A DNA stretch of 64,000 bases from the NCBI GenBank assembly GCA_963724365.1, contig CAVRUR010000016.1:1-64000 (forward strand), read 5' to 3'. Both the position numbers and the translations under genes were made by a program. Below the pieces are notes generated by a model. The model was not told the DNA's origin and ran no database searches. It saw nothing but the letters and a program-made list of their open reading frames with translations. Shown here one piece after another: positions 54,530 to 62,741 of the stretch (positions are counted from its first letter, which is position 1; every line of letters starts with the position of its first letter). This DNA comes from JALORV01 sp963724365 (lineage in GTDB: Bacteria; Pseudomonadota; Gammaproteobacteria; Burkholderiales; Burkholderiaceae_F).

Positions 54530-55045
54530 ATGCGAGTGAAAGATCCCCTGGCTTCCCTGTTGCGCGCGCTGGCATTGCTGCTGCTGGGCTTGCACGTCGG
54601 AACCGTTCTGGCACTCGGTGTCCCGGGCGACCCCGGACGCGCATTGCTGAGTCCGGAGCAGCGCCAGCAGATGTGGCAGCAGATGTCCCCGGAGCAGCGG
54701 GAGGCGTTTCGCAATGCCCGCACGCCCGAGGACCGGCAGCGCGCCTGGCAGGGCCTGAGCCCGGAGCAACGGCGCAACATGTGGCAGGGACTGTCACCGG
54801 AACAGCGCGAACTGCTGCTGCGGCGGATTCCTCACGACGAACGCCGCCAGATGTGGGAGAAGATGTCGCCCGAGCAGCGCGAGGCCATGCGACAGCGCTT
54901 CCTTCAGCAGCGCGAAGAGCGCAACGGCACGTCCCCGGCCGAGCGGCCGCGCCTGACGCCCGAGGAGCGGCAACGACTGCGCGACCAGATCCGCGAGTCG
55001 CAGGGCAACTGGAAGGGCGGAGCCAGAAAGGGCGACGGGCGCTAG
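54530..55045 (+). CDS. DUF3106 protein with repeated SPEQR motifs
   Basis: 171 residues with an N-terminal hydrophobic signal (LLRALALLLLGLHVGTVLA). The mature part consists of repeats of the type LSPEQRxxMWQxMSPEQREA (about 11-residue units, at least five copies), then a basic Arg/Gln-rich tail. The pattern is the DUF3106 family, probably helical periplasmic proteins. The function is unknown. It is divergent from ompR and convergent with efp. Confidence 0.82.
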   Translation: MRVKDPLASLLRALALLLLGLHVGTVLALGVPGDPGRALLSPEQRQQMWQQMSPEQREAFRNARTPEDRQRAWQGLSPEQRRNMWQGLSPEQRELLLRRIPHDERRQMWEKMSPEQREAMRQRFLQQREERNGTSPAERPRLTPEERQRLRDQIRESQGNWKGGARKGDGR

Positions 55046-55074
55046 CGCCGTTGACCGTGCAGTCGGTAGCGCCC
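55037..55074. terminator. Hairpin between DUF3106 gene and efp
   Basis: An eight-base stem GGGCGCTA / TAGCGCCC with a 22-base loop spans the stop codon of the DUF3106 gene and ends 5 bp before the convergent efp end. There is no T-run. Confidence 0.4.
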
Positions 55075-55078
55075 GGAC

Positions 55079-55645
55079 CTATGCGCGTTCGACGTACGAA
55101 CCGTCGTCCGTATTGACGCGGACTTTCTCGCCGTTGTTGACGAAGGGCGGCACCTGCACCGAGATTCCGGTCTCGAGCTTCGCCGGCTTGAACGAGGTCG
55201 TCGCGGTCGCGTTCTTGATGCCCGGCTCGGTGTCCACTACCTCCAGCACGACGGTCGTCGGCAACTGGATGCCGATCTGGCGGCCGTTGTGGAAGTTGAT
55301 CTCGACTTCCATGTTCGGCATCAGGTAGCCGGCCTGTCCCTCGAGGAAATCGGCGCCGAGCGTGAGCTGCTCGTAGGTCTCGTTGTCCATGAAGACGTAG
55401 TTGTCGCCATCGTGGTACGAGTAGGTCATCGTGCGGCGATCGATGAAGGGTCGCTCGATCTTCTCGTCGGTCGACAGGCGCTCGTTGCGCTTCTGCCCGC
55501 TCTCAATGTCCTTGATCTCGATCTGCATGTAGGCGCCGCCGCGGCCGCCGACGTGCACGTGGTAGCTCTTGAGCACGCGCCAGACGCGCTTGTCGAATTC
55601 CAGCAGGTTGCCGGCACGGATTTCTGTGGCAAGGATCTTGGCCAT
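55079..55645 (-). CDS. efp: Elongation factor P, atypical loop tip
   Basis: 188 residues from the ATG at 55645; the longer open frame upstream lacks EF-P features. All three beta-barrel domains are present (AKILATEIRAGNLLEFDKRV, VFMDNETYEQLTLG, VDTEPGIKNATATTSFKPAK and the end VNTDDGSYVERA). The loop that is modified in other EF-Ps reads HVHVGGRGGAYMQ, with Arg35 in place of the Lys of PGKGGA. It also differs from the SGRNAA loop of the EarP-rhamnosylated type common in betaproteobacteria. No earP, epmA or epmB is in the window. EF-P rescues ribosomes stalled at poly-Pro. Confidence 0.93.
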   Translation of the reverse strand: MAKILATEIRAGNLLEFDKRVWRVLKSYHVHVGGRGGAYMQIEIKDIESGQKRNERLSTDEKIERPFIDRRTMTYSYHDGDNYVFMDNETYEQLTLGADFLEGQAGYLMPNMEVEINFHNGRQIGIQLPTTVVLEVVDTEPGIKNATATTSFKPAKLETGISVQVPPFVNNGEKVRVNTDDGSYVERA

Positions 55646-55751
55646 GATGGTGACTCGCGGGTTGTGCTGACTCGGGGTTTGCGCTGAGGACTCAGCGTGC
55701 TCTGCAGCCGGCGTTGCTGGCCGCTGCTGGCGAGAGCGTGGAAAGCCCGCC

Positions 55752-55757
55752 ATTATA
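55752..55757 (-). promoter_or_regulatory. Candidate -10 element for efp
   Basis: Minus-strand TATAAT lies 107 bp upstream of the efp start and 22 bp upstream of uvrC on the other strand (plus strand reads TATATG at 55754). The two divergent promoters probably overlap. Confidence 0.35.
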
Positions 55758-55778
55758 TGCTGCGACGCCACCTCGATC

Positions 55779-57629
55779 ATGTCTGACACCTCCGCTGCCT
55801 TCGATCCACGCGCCGTCGTTGACGGCCTGCCGCACCTGCCCGGCGTCTATCGCATGATCGACGCCGAGGGTGCTGCGCTGTACGTCGGCAAGGCGCGCGA
55901 CCTCAGGAAGAGGGTGGCGTCGTATTTCAACAAGGGCGTCGGGCCGCGCACCGCGCACATGCTCGCGCGCGTGACCCGGATCGACACGACGGTCACCCGG
56001 TCCGAAGCCGAGGCGCTGCTGCTCGAGAACAACCTGATCAAGTCGCTCGCGCCGCGCTACAACATCGTGTTCCGCGACGACAAGTCCTATCCGTACCTGA
56101 AGTTCACTGCTCACGCCTTTCCGCGCGTGGCGTACTACCGTGGTGCCGTTGATCGACGCGCGCAGTACTTCGGGCCGTTTCCGAACGCGTGGGCGGTCAA
56201 GGACAGCATCCAGCTGCTGCAGAAGGTTTTCCGCCTGCGCACCTGCGAAGACACCGTCTTCGCGAATCGTTCGCGTCCCTGCCTGCTGCACCAGATCCAG
56301 CGTTGCAGTGCTCCATGCGTCGGCCTGATCGACGAGGCCGCGTATGCGCAGGATGTCAATCGGGCGGTGCGGTTCCTTCGGGGCGAGACCGGCGAAGTGA
56401 TGCGCGAACTCGAGGGGCGCATGCAGCAGCTCGCAATTGATCTCAAGTTCGAGGAGGCCGCAGCCGTGCGCGACCAGCTCGGTGCGCTTTCCCGCGTACT
56501 GCACCAGCAGGCCGTGGAAACCACCGGCTCGGACGCCGACGCCGATGTGCTGGCCGTGGTCACGGACGGCGGGCTCGCGTGCGTGAACCTCGCGATGATC
56601 CGCGGCGGCCGCCACCTGGGCGATAAAGCCATCTTCCCTGCGCGCGGCGGCGATGACGTCGAACGCGCCGAGATTCTCGAAGCGTTCATCTCGCAGCACT
56701 ACGCCGCCCAGCCGTGCCCGCCCACTGTCGTTGTCAACGCCGACATCGATGCCGAGGAAGTAGGCGCCTTCCTGTCGGAGGCCAGCGGTCGGCGGGTTCA
56801 ACTGGTGCGTCATCCGCAGGAAAGCCGCCGGCGCTGGCTGGAAATGGCCGAGGCGAATGCCCGGTTGGCCCTGGCCCGGCGCCTGGCGGAAGAGGGTTCG
56901 CAGATGGCCCGCACGCGCGCGCTGATCGAGGCACTCGGCCTCGATATCGGTGATGACGATGCGGACAAGCTGCGTGTCGAATGTTTTGACATCAGCCATA
57001 CCGCCGGCGAGGCGACGCAGGCCTCCTGTGTGGTCTTTGCGAACCACCAGATGCGACCGTCCGAGTACCGGCGCTACAACATCGAGGGTATCGAGGCCGG
57101 CGACGACTACGCGGCGATGCGCCAAGTCCTGTCGCGACGGTTCGCGGCGGTCGCGCGTGGCGAGAGTGTGCTGCCCCAGCTGGTGCTGATCGACGGCGGC
57201 AAGGGCCAGGTCATGGTTGCGCGTCAGGTGTTCGAGGAACTTGGGCTGGACACCGGAGTGCTGGTCGGCGTTGCCAAGGGTGAGGAGCGCAAGTTCGGGC
57301 TCGAGGAACTCGTGTATCCGGACGACAGGCCTTCGCTCGTGCTGGGCCGTGAGTCACAGGCCCTGATGCTGGTCGCGCAGATCCGCGACGAGGCACACCG
57401 CTTTGCGATCACCGGAATGCGCGCGCGCCGTGCGAAGTCGCGCCAGAACTCGCAGCTCGAGACGATGGACGGTATCGGTCCGAAGCGACGCCAGCGGCTC
57501 TTGGCGCGCTTCGGTGGATTGCGCGGTCTGGCAGCAGCGTCGATCGACGACATTGCGACCGTCGAAGGGGTTTCGCGTAAGCTCGCGGAGAGGATCTACG
57601 CGCAATTGCATGGCCAGCCCACCGAATAG
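55779..57629 (+). CDS. uvrC: Excinuclease ABC subunit C
   Basis: 616 residues. The GIY-YIG domain (LPGVYRMIDAEGAALYVGKARDLRKR written in parts as GVYRM and LYVGKARD) makes the 3' cut. A UvrB-binding segment (QLAIDLKFEEAAAVRDQL), the RNase-H-like domain (CFDISHTAGEATQASCVVF, LVLIDGGKGQV) and a C-terminal helix-hairpin-helix pair (MDGIGPKRRQRLLARFGGLRG) are intact. It acts with UvrAB in nucleotide excision repair, the same pathway Mfd feeds. It overlaps pgsA by 20 bp. Confidence 0.96.
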   Translation: MSDTSAAFDPRAVVDGLPHLPGVYRMIDAEGAALYVGKARDLRKRVASYFNKGVGPRTAHMLARVTRIDTTVTRSEAEALLLENNLIKSLAPRYNIVFRDDKSYPYLKFTAHAFPRVAYYRGAVDRRAQYFGPFPNAWAVKDSIQLLQKVFRLRTCEDTVFANRSRPCLLHQIQRCSAPCVGLIDEAAYAQDVNRAVRFLRGETGEVMRELEGRMQQLAIDLKFEEAAAVRDQLGALSRVLHQQAVETTGSDADADVLAVVTDGGLACVNLAMIRGGRHLGDKAIFPARGGDDVERAEILEAFISQHYAAQPCPPTVVVNADIDAEEVGAFLSEASGRRVQLVRHPQESRRRWLEMAEANARLALARRLAEEGSQMARTRALIEALGLDIGDDDADKLRVECFDISHTAGEATQASCVVFANHQMRPSEYRRYNIEGIEAGDDYAAMRQVLSRRFAAVARGESVLPQLVLIDGGKGQVMVARQVFEELGLDTGVLVGVAKGEERKFGLEELVYPDDRPSLVLGRESQALMLVAQIRDEAHRFAITGMRARRAKSRQNSQLETMDGIGPKRRQRLLARFGGLRGLAAASIDDIATVEGVSRKLAERIYAQLHGQPTE

Positions 57630-58215
57630 TCCACCAAGCAGCCCACCGCTGACCTTCAATGTCCCGATGGCGCTCACCTGGGCGCGCATCGCGATGATTC
57701 CGGTCATTGTCGGCATCTTCTACGTCCCGGACAGCTGGTTTCCATCGCACTGGAAGAACGCGACGGCGTGTTGGCTGTTCGTGCTGGCCGCGATCACCGA
57801 TGCGATCGACGGTTATGTCGCGCGCAAGTACGGCATGGTCAGCCGCCTGGGTGCTTTCCTGGATCCCGTGGCGGACAAGCTGATGGTCAGCGCGGCGCTG
57901 ATCGTGCTGCTCTCGCTCGGCCGAATCGACGAATTTGTGGCGCTGGTGATCATTGGGCGCGAAATCGCGGTCTCGGCCTTGCGCGAGTGGATGGCACAGA
58001 TCGGGAAATCCGCCAGCGTTGCCGTCAACTCGCTCGGCAAGATCAAGACCATCGCGCAGATGGTTGCGATTCCCATGCTGCTCTTCCACGACAAGCTGTT
58101 CGGCGTCATCGATGTGCACCTGATCGGCACACTGCTGATCTACGTTGCGGCCGCACTCACCGTGTATTCCATGTTCGTGTACCTGCGCATGGCATGGCCG
58201 CATCTCGACGATTGA
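57610..58215 (+). CDS. pgsA: CDP-diacylglycerol-glycerol-3-phosphate phosphatidyltransferase
   Basis: 201 residues from the ATG at 57610 inside uvrC; a start at 57667 would remove a Pro/Ser-rich leader. The CDP-alcohol transferase motif DAIDGYVARKYG...GAFLDPVADKL (D-G-x2-A-R-x8-G-x3-D-x3-D) is complete and six transmembrane helices are seen. It makes phosphatidylglycerol phosphate. uvrC-pgsA is a widespread pair. Confidence 0.93.
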   Translation: MASPPNSPPSSPPLTFNVPMALTWARIAMIPVIVGIFYVPDSWFPSHWKNATACWLFVLAAITDAIDGYVARKYGMVSRLGAFLDPVADKLMVSAALIVLLSLGRIDEFVALVIIGREIAVSALREWMAQIGKSASVAVNSLGKIKTIAQMVAIPMLLFHDKLFGVIDVHLIGTLLIYVAAALTVYSMFVYLRMAWPHLDD

Positions 58216-58235
58216 TGAGCAACTCGCGCTGTGGT

Positions 58236-58263
58236 TTGACACTCGATCGCTCGCCGATATAAT
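58236..58263 (+). promoter_or_regulatory. Consensus sigma-70 promoter of the tRNA-Gly/tRNA-Cys operon
   Basis: Perfect TTGACA (58236-58241) and perfect TATAAT (58258-58263) with a 16-bp spacer, 12 bp upstream of tRNA-Gly. It is the strongest promoter match in the window. Confidence 0.85.
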
Positions 58264-58275
58264 TCCGTGCTTCGA

Positions 58276-58351
58276 GCGGGCGTAGCTCAGTTGGTAGAGC
58301 GCAACCTTGCCAAGGTTGAGGTCGAGAGTTCGAGACTCTTCGCCCGCTCCA
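58276..58351 (+). tRNA. tRNA-Gly(GCC)
   Basis: 76 nt with the acceptor stem GCGGGCG / CGCCCGC, D-arm TAGCTCAGTTGGTAGAGC, anticodon GCC at 58309-58311 and T-arm GAGTTCGAGACTC. The CCA end is encoded (58349-58351). Confidence 0.97.
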
Positions 58352-58400
58352 GAATTCTGGGGGGAGCCACGCGCTTCCCCTTTTGGTTTGAGCCCCCTGC

Positions 58401-58474
58401 GGCGGGGTGGCAGAGTGGCCATGCAGCGGACTGCAAATCCGCGTACGCCGGTTCGATTCCGACCCCCGCCTCCA
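58401..58474 (+). tRNA. tRNA-Cys(GCA)
   Basis: 74 nt. Acceptor stem GGCGGGG / CCCCGCC, anticodon GCA at 58433-58435, T-arm GGTTCGATTCC, encoded CCA (58472-58474). It lies 49 bp after tRNA-Gly and presumably shares its promoter. Confidence 0.97.
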
Positions 58475-58838
58475 GTGTGTTGAAAGTGCGTCGTGTTGTG
58501 CGACGGCTTTCGCGCATGTCATTCACGAGTCTCGGTTCGTTGCTGTAACGAGCGCATCGCGATCTCGAGATTGCGGTTGCCTGGACCCTTAAGCAGGGTC
58601 TTTCCGATCAGTTCAAGTTGTCGCCGAACCCGTTGCCGCCGCGATACGGGTGACTCCTGCCGTCCGAATTCTGGCCACGAAGGCGCGTCGAGCGCCCAGG
58701 CGCTGCCAGTGTGGCGTCGCGGGCGCATGAATAAGCGGTAGCCGCTGGCGCGCTTCGCTCCTAGACTGTACCTTCCGACAAAGACCCCTGCGATCGTATT
58801 GAGTCGGACCGTTCCGCAGGGCGCAGGCGGAGGTGGCA
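58475..58838. other. 364-bp gap between tRNA-Cys and the TIR gene
   Basis: A weak hairpin CGTCG...CGACG followed by GCTTTC (58489-58510) may end the tRNA transcript. A minus-strand frame (58519-58839) has no family likeness. No integrase, transposase or repeat of the tRNA 3' end is found. A strong ribosome site (GGCGGAGG) precedes the TIR gene. Confidence 0.45.
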
Positions 58839-60066
58839 ATGGCGGACGTCTTCGTTAGCTACTCACGACAGGATAAGGCGCGTGCTGCGCAGTTTGTCCA
58901 GTTGCTTGAGGGCTACGGTTGGGACGTCTTCTGGGACCAGGAAACGCGTGCGGGAACGATCTGGCCGAAGGTCCTGGAAGACGAACTCGGTCTTGCGCGC
59001 TGTCTGCTCGTGCTGTGGACCGCGAACTCGGTGGCGAGCCGCTGGGTGCGCATCGAGGCGTACGAAGCGCTGCAGAACGACAAGCTGCTGCCTGTGCGCC
59101 TCGAGAATGTCAAGCCGCCGATGGAGTTCCGGCAGACGCAGACCTTCGATCTATTGGGTTGGACTGGCGATCCCAATGATCCGCGGCTGGATCACCTGAT
59201 TGCCGACTTCTGCGTGCTGACCAAGCTCGGTCCGCGCAAGGGCACGATCGGTCCTGCGACCTTGAACGTCGTGCGTACGCTGATACCGACAACGCTGGGA
59301 GCCGGCACGTGGCAGGCGCCGGCCACGCTGTCGGGTGCGCCCGACTTCAGTGGACACGTTGTGCCGACCTACCGCACCGTCGGTCTGGCAGCACCCACGC
59401 TGGTGCCGACGGAACAGGAGCGAGAACCGGCGCATGAGACGGCGCAGTCACAAACGGTCGAATCTGCGGTCCGCGTCGACACAGTCAGCCTGAGAGTTTC
59501 GGCCACGCCAACCGCGGGCGGATCTTCCGCGACAACGGCTGCGCCGCGCCAGTCCGTCGAATCGGCTGCAGGCGTCGGTTCAAGTGCTACGGACGTCGCA
59601 TCCGATGTAGAGCGGATCAAGCCCGATCCCTGGCGCAAGCGTCTGTCATTGGGAGTGGGAGCTGCTGCGATCGTGCTTGCCATCGTGTGGCTGGGCGGTC
59701 GAGTCTTGAAACCGGAGGAAGTCTCGGGACCGGAGCCGTTCAAGGCGCAGACTTTCGCCACCAAGGCCGATTCCAAGTCGCCAGTGGCTGTCGCCGAACC
59801 GGTGCCCCCACCCTCAGGAATGAATGCATCGACCACCGCGGCGGCGCCGACATCGACAACGGCAACGCAGCCGGCAGTCACATCGACGCCGACATCGACG
59901 CCGATCATCGAGGGCAGTCGGCCCGCGACCGCTACAAATACCGCCCGCTGCCCGCCCGCCTGCTACTTCCACACGCTGCATCGAAATCACCGAACGCTTC
60001 CAGCAGACGGGCCAGATCACCGCCGCAGACCGACAGTTCCTCAGCAGCAAGGAGTGCTCACGATGA
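58839..60066 (+). CDS. TIR-domain transmembrane protein (frameshifted near the end)
   Basis: Start ATG at 58839 behind GGAGG. Residues 2-125 are a TIR_2-type domain: DVFVSYSRQDKARAAQFVQL, GWDVFWDQ, and SRWVRIEAYEAL with a WxxxE motif whose Glu73 is at the site of the NADase glutamate. A 130-residue Ser/Thr/Ala-rich linker leads to one transmembrane helix (residues 269-288, LSLGVGAAAIVLAIVWLGG) and a periplasmic Thr/Pro-rich stretch. The open frame as sequenced reads through into the next gene. One extra T near 59968 explains this: in the other frame the protein ends CIEITERFQQTGQITAADR...SSKEC-Ser-Arg, with a TGA at 60064-60066 overlapping the next ATG. Corrected length is 408 residues. Bacterial TIR proteins often deplete NAD or make signalling nucleotides in phage defence; that role is inference here. 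Confidence 0.8.
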
Positions 60067-61364
60067 ACGATCAGTCAATTCGCTCCGGATCACGTTCCTG
60101 CTGTACACCGCTGAAGGTTTTCAGCATCGGCTTGGCGGGCATGTTGGGTGCCTGTTCGTTGATCGCGCCGCCGGCGCCTGCTCCCGCCCCGGCCCCGGTC
60201 GCCGCGCCGGCACCGGCGCCTGCTCCCGCGCCGGCTCCGGTTGCGGCTCCGCCGCCGCCGCCGATTCCCGTGCAGCCGCTCGACACGGCGTTGCTCGACG
60301 CCGCCGCCAAGCTCTTTTCGGCTGCATCGAGCTCGCTTGGGGCGCCACCGGCACAACGCCTGCTGGTCATCGATCCACTGGTGGATGCGGTGTCCTACAC
60401 GCAGAGCGTCACCACGCAATCCATGGAAGAAAAGATCCAGGGCCTGGTGCGCAGCAAGTATCCGGGCTTCAACGTGCAGCCGATGTCGCGCACCAGCATC
60501 AACCAGGCGCCGATCGTGCTGGTCGGAACATTCACTGCGATCGACCTGAAGAACCAGGTCGGCGGCCAGCGCGAAGCGTTCCGCATCTGCCTGGCCCTGG
60601 CCGATCTGAAATCCGGGCTTATCGTCGCCAAGGGCGTTGCGCGCGCTCAGGTCGAAGGCATCGACCAGACGCCACTGCCGCATCTGCAGGAAGCGCCGAC
60701 CTGGGCCAAGGATCCGGCTGTCGATGCCTACGTGCGGACCTGCCAGACGACCAAGCCCGGCGATCGCATCGATCCGGCGTATCTCGACGGCATCCTCGCC
60801 GCTTCGCTGATCGCCGAGGCCAGCGCACTGCAGGACCGCGGTCGCTACCAGGACGCGATCGAGGTCTATCGCAGTGCGCTCAGCACGCCGAAGGGCGACC
60901 AGCTGCGCGTTCACAACGGCATCTACAGCGCGAGCTGGAAACTCGGCAAGCGTGCCGACGCGGAACAGGCGTTCGGCGAGGCGGTGCGGGTTGGGCTCAC
61001 CAGCAACCGCCTCGGCGTGAAGTTCCTCTTCCGGCCCGGCTCGACTGACTTCGTGACGGACCCGCGCCTGAGCGCGCCTTATACGATCTGGATCACGCAG
61101 ATCGCGCGCCGCTCGGCGGCGCAGTCGGCCTGCCTGAACGTCGTCGGCCACACCAGTCCGACGGGGCCTGAACCACTGAACGAACGCCTGTCGGTCCTGC
61201 GCGCCGAGAACGTGAAGAACCGCCTTGAACGCGAGGCGCCGCAACTCAAGGGCCGCGTGATCGCGAGCGGCGTCGGCTCCAAGGAGAAGCTCGTCGGCAC
61301 CGGCACGGATGACCTGCGCGACGCGCTTGATCGTCGCGTCGAGTTCAAGACGGTGCCGTGTTAG
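60063..61364 (+). CDS. Outer membrane lipoprotein with Pro/Ala linker, TPR-like helices and OmpA C-terminal domain
   Basis: 433 residues from the ATG overlapping the TIR stop (ATGA). The signal ends in the lipobox MLGAC (Cys31). A Pro-Ala repeat linker (residues about 35-75) probably crosses the periplasm. The middle domain includes ALQDRGRYQDAIEVYRSAL and KLGKRADAEQAFGEAV (TPR-like). The C-terminus is OmpA-like (FLFRPGSTDF, VVGHTSPTGPEPLNERLSVL, DALDRRVEF), which binds peptidoglycan; the usual Asp of GHTD is Ser here. It is tightly coupled to the TIR gene, so the two likely form a cell-envelope-spanning unit. Confidence 0.85.
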   Translation: MNDQSIRSGSRSCCTPLKVFSIGLAGMLGACSLIAPPAPAPAPAPVAAPAPAPAPAPAPVAAPPPPPIPVQPLDTALLDAAAKLFSAASSSLGAPPAQRLLVIDPLVDAVSYTQSVTTQSMEEKIQGLVRSKYPGFNVQPMSRTSINQAPIVLVGTFTAIDLKNQVGGQREAFRICLALADLKSGLIVAKGVARAQVEGIDQTPLPHLQEAPTWAKDPAVDAYVRTCQTTKPGDRIDPAYLDGILAASLIAEASALQDRGRYQDAIEVYRSALSTPKGDQLRVHNGIYSASWKLGKRADAEQAFGEAVRVGLTSNRLGVKFLFRPGSTDFVTDPRLSAPYTIWITQIARRSAAQSACLNVVGHTSPTGPEPLNERLSVLRAENVKNRLEREAPQLKGRVIASGVGSKEKLVGTGTDDLRDALDRRVEFKTVPC

Positions 61365-61489
61365 GGCACCCTCGAGGCCAGGAGCGACGGTAGTACCGTT
61401 GAATTGGAACTCGACGGCTCATCACGTCGACCGATCGAACCCGGGAGCTGCACGCCCGGACGCTGATACGCTGTGCCAGGCTGCCACTC

Positions 61490-61580
61490 GCCGCGGTGGT
61501 GAAATTGGTAGACACAGCGGACTTAAAATCCGCCGCAAGCGAAAGCAAGCATGCCGGTTCGATTCCGGCCCGCGGCACCA
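61490..61580 (+). tRNA. tRNA-Leu(UAA)
   Basis: 91 nt with a long variable arm (GCAAGCGAAAGCAAGCATGC). Acceptor stem GCCGCGG / CCGCGGC, anticodon TAA at 61524-61526, encoded CCA (61578-61580). In related bacteria it follows tRNA-Cys closely; here 3 kb with two protein genes lies between. Confidence 0.96.
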
Positions 61581-61588
61581 GGAACGAA

Positions 61589-62032
61589 ATGAAGGTCTTC
61601 AATCTCGCCTGCGAAAACGAGCATCCGTTCGAGGGCTGGTTCGCCTCGGCCGATGAATTCGATCGGCAGCTGGAAGTGAAATTGGTCGAGTGCCCGGTCT
61701 GCGGCAGCCATGCCGTGCGCAAGCTGCTGTCGGCGCCGCGCCTGAACCTCGGTGCCGAGGCGCCCGAGACGAATGCGAAGCAGGCCGTCGCGATGCCGAA
61801 CGACGCGACCATGCAGGCCATGCTGCTGCAAATGGCGCGCCACATCCATGCGAATACCGAGGATGTCGGCGAGCGCTTCCCCGAGGAGGCGCGCCGCATT
61901 CACTACGAAGAAGCGCCCAAGCGCTCGATTCGCGGCCTCGCGTCGCGTGACGATGCGGCACAGCTCGCGGACGAAGGCATCGAGGTGATGCCGGTGCCTT
62001 TCGGCAGCCTGCTCAAGAACCCCGTTCAGTAG
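61589..62032 (+). CDS. DUF1178 family protein
   Basis: 147 residues, starting 8 bp after tRNA-Leu. The N-terminal zinc-ribbon-like MKVFNLACENEHPFEGWF and VECPVCGSHAVRKLLSAP (two CxxC-type pairs, one as Cys-x3-His) define DUF1178. The C-terminal half ends in a helix and a Pro-rich tail. The function is unknown; a metal-binding role is plausible. It may be co-transcribed with the tRNA. Confidence 0.85.
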   Translation: MKVFNLACENEHPFEGWFASADEFDRQLEVKLVECPVCGSHAVRKLLSAPRLNLGAEAPETNAKQAVAMPNDATMQAMLLQMARHIHANTEDVGERFPEEARRIHYEEAPKRSIRGLASRDDAAQLADEGIEVMPVPFGSLLKNPVQ

Positions 62033-62043
62033 GCTGATAGCGA

Positions 62044-62734
62044 CTAGTGTTTGGCGTACTGCTGTGCGCCGAACAGCGTTTCGCGCGACTTGGCGTCGGT
62101 GATCGGTTTGCGCCGGTCGGCGAGCACCTTGATGCCACGCTGCACCGCCGGACGCGCATCGACAGCGTCAAACCAGCGCTTCACGTTCGGATACTCCGCC
62201 AGATCGACGCCCTGGTTCGCATGCGAGCGGGTCCACGGAAAGATCGCAATGTCGGCGATCGAGTAGCTGCCGGCGAAGTATTCGACCTGGCTCAGCCGGC
62301 GGTCCATCACGCCGTACAGCCGCTTCGCTTCGTTGCGTGTAGCGGTTGAACGCGTACTCGATCTTCTCCGGTGCATAGAGGCGGAAGTGGTGCGCCTGAC
62401 CGAGCATCGGCCCGACGCCGCCCATCTGGAACATCAACCACTCGAGTGCAACGTACTTGCCGCGCACCTCCGTGGGCAGGAAGCGCCCGGTCTTGCCTGC
62501 GAGATAGAGCAGGATCGCTCCCGACTCGAAGAGCGACATTGGCCTGCCGTCGGGCCCCTCGGTGTCGACGATCGCGGGAATCTTGTTGTTCGGGCTGATC
62601 TCCAGGAATCCCGGCGTGAACTGGTCGCCGGCGCCGATATCGATGGCATGCACCGTGTAGGGCAGGCCGCACTCCTCCAGCATGATGTGGATCTTGTGGC
62701 CGTTCGGCGTCGGCCAGCTGTAAACGTCGATCAT
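62044..62734 (-). pseudogene. YfcG/YghU-type glutathione S-transferase, one frameshift
   Basis: The ATG at 62734 begins MIDVYSWPTPNGHKIHIMLEE, the YfcG-like N-terminus, with NNKIPAIVDTEGPDG and LFESGAILLYLAGK. Near 62335 one extra base (TACACGCAACGAAG) moves the frame. The other frame continues NEAKRLYGVMDRRLSQVEYF, AGSYSIADIAIFPWTRSHA to a TAG at 62044. Corrected length is about 229 residues. YfcG reduces disulfides with glutathione. It precedes (on the minus strand, follows) the acyl-CoA dehydrogenase by 7 bp. Confidence 0.88.
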
Positions 62735-62741
62735 GGTCGCC

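Noticed and set aside
58519..58839. Minus-strand frame of 106 codons in the gap before the TIR gene
   Set aside because: No family likeness, no ribosome site, and it overlaps the TIR start region.
60171..60267. CCG/GCG-rich low-complexity tract as a repeat element
   Set aside because: It encodes the Pro/Ala linker of the lipoprotein in frame and is explained by protein sequence.
58401..61580. Possible att sites flanking the TIR cassette
   Set aside because: tRNA-Cys and tRNA-Leu share only the general T-arm GGTTCGATTCCG; no duplicated tRNA 3' end or integrase is present.
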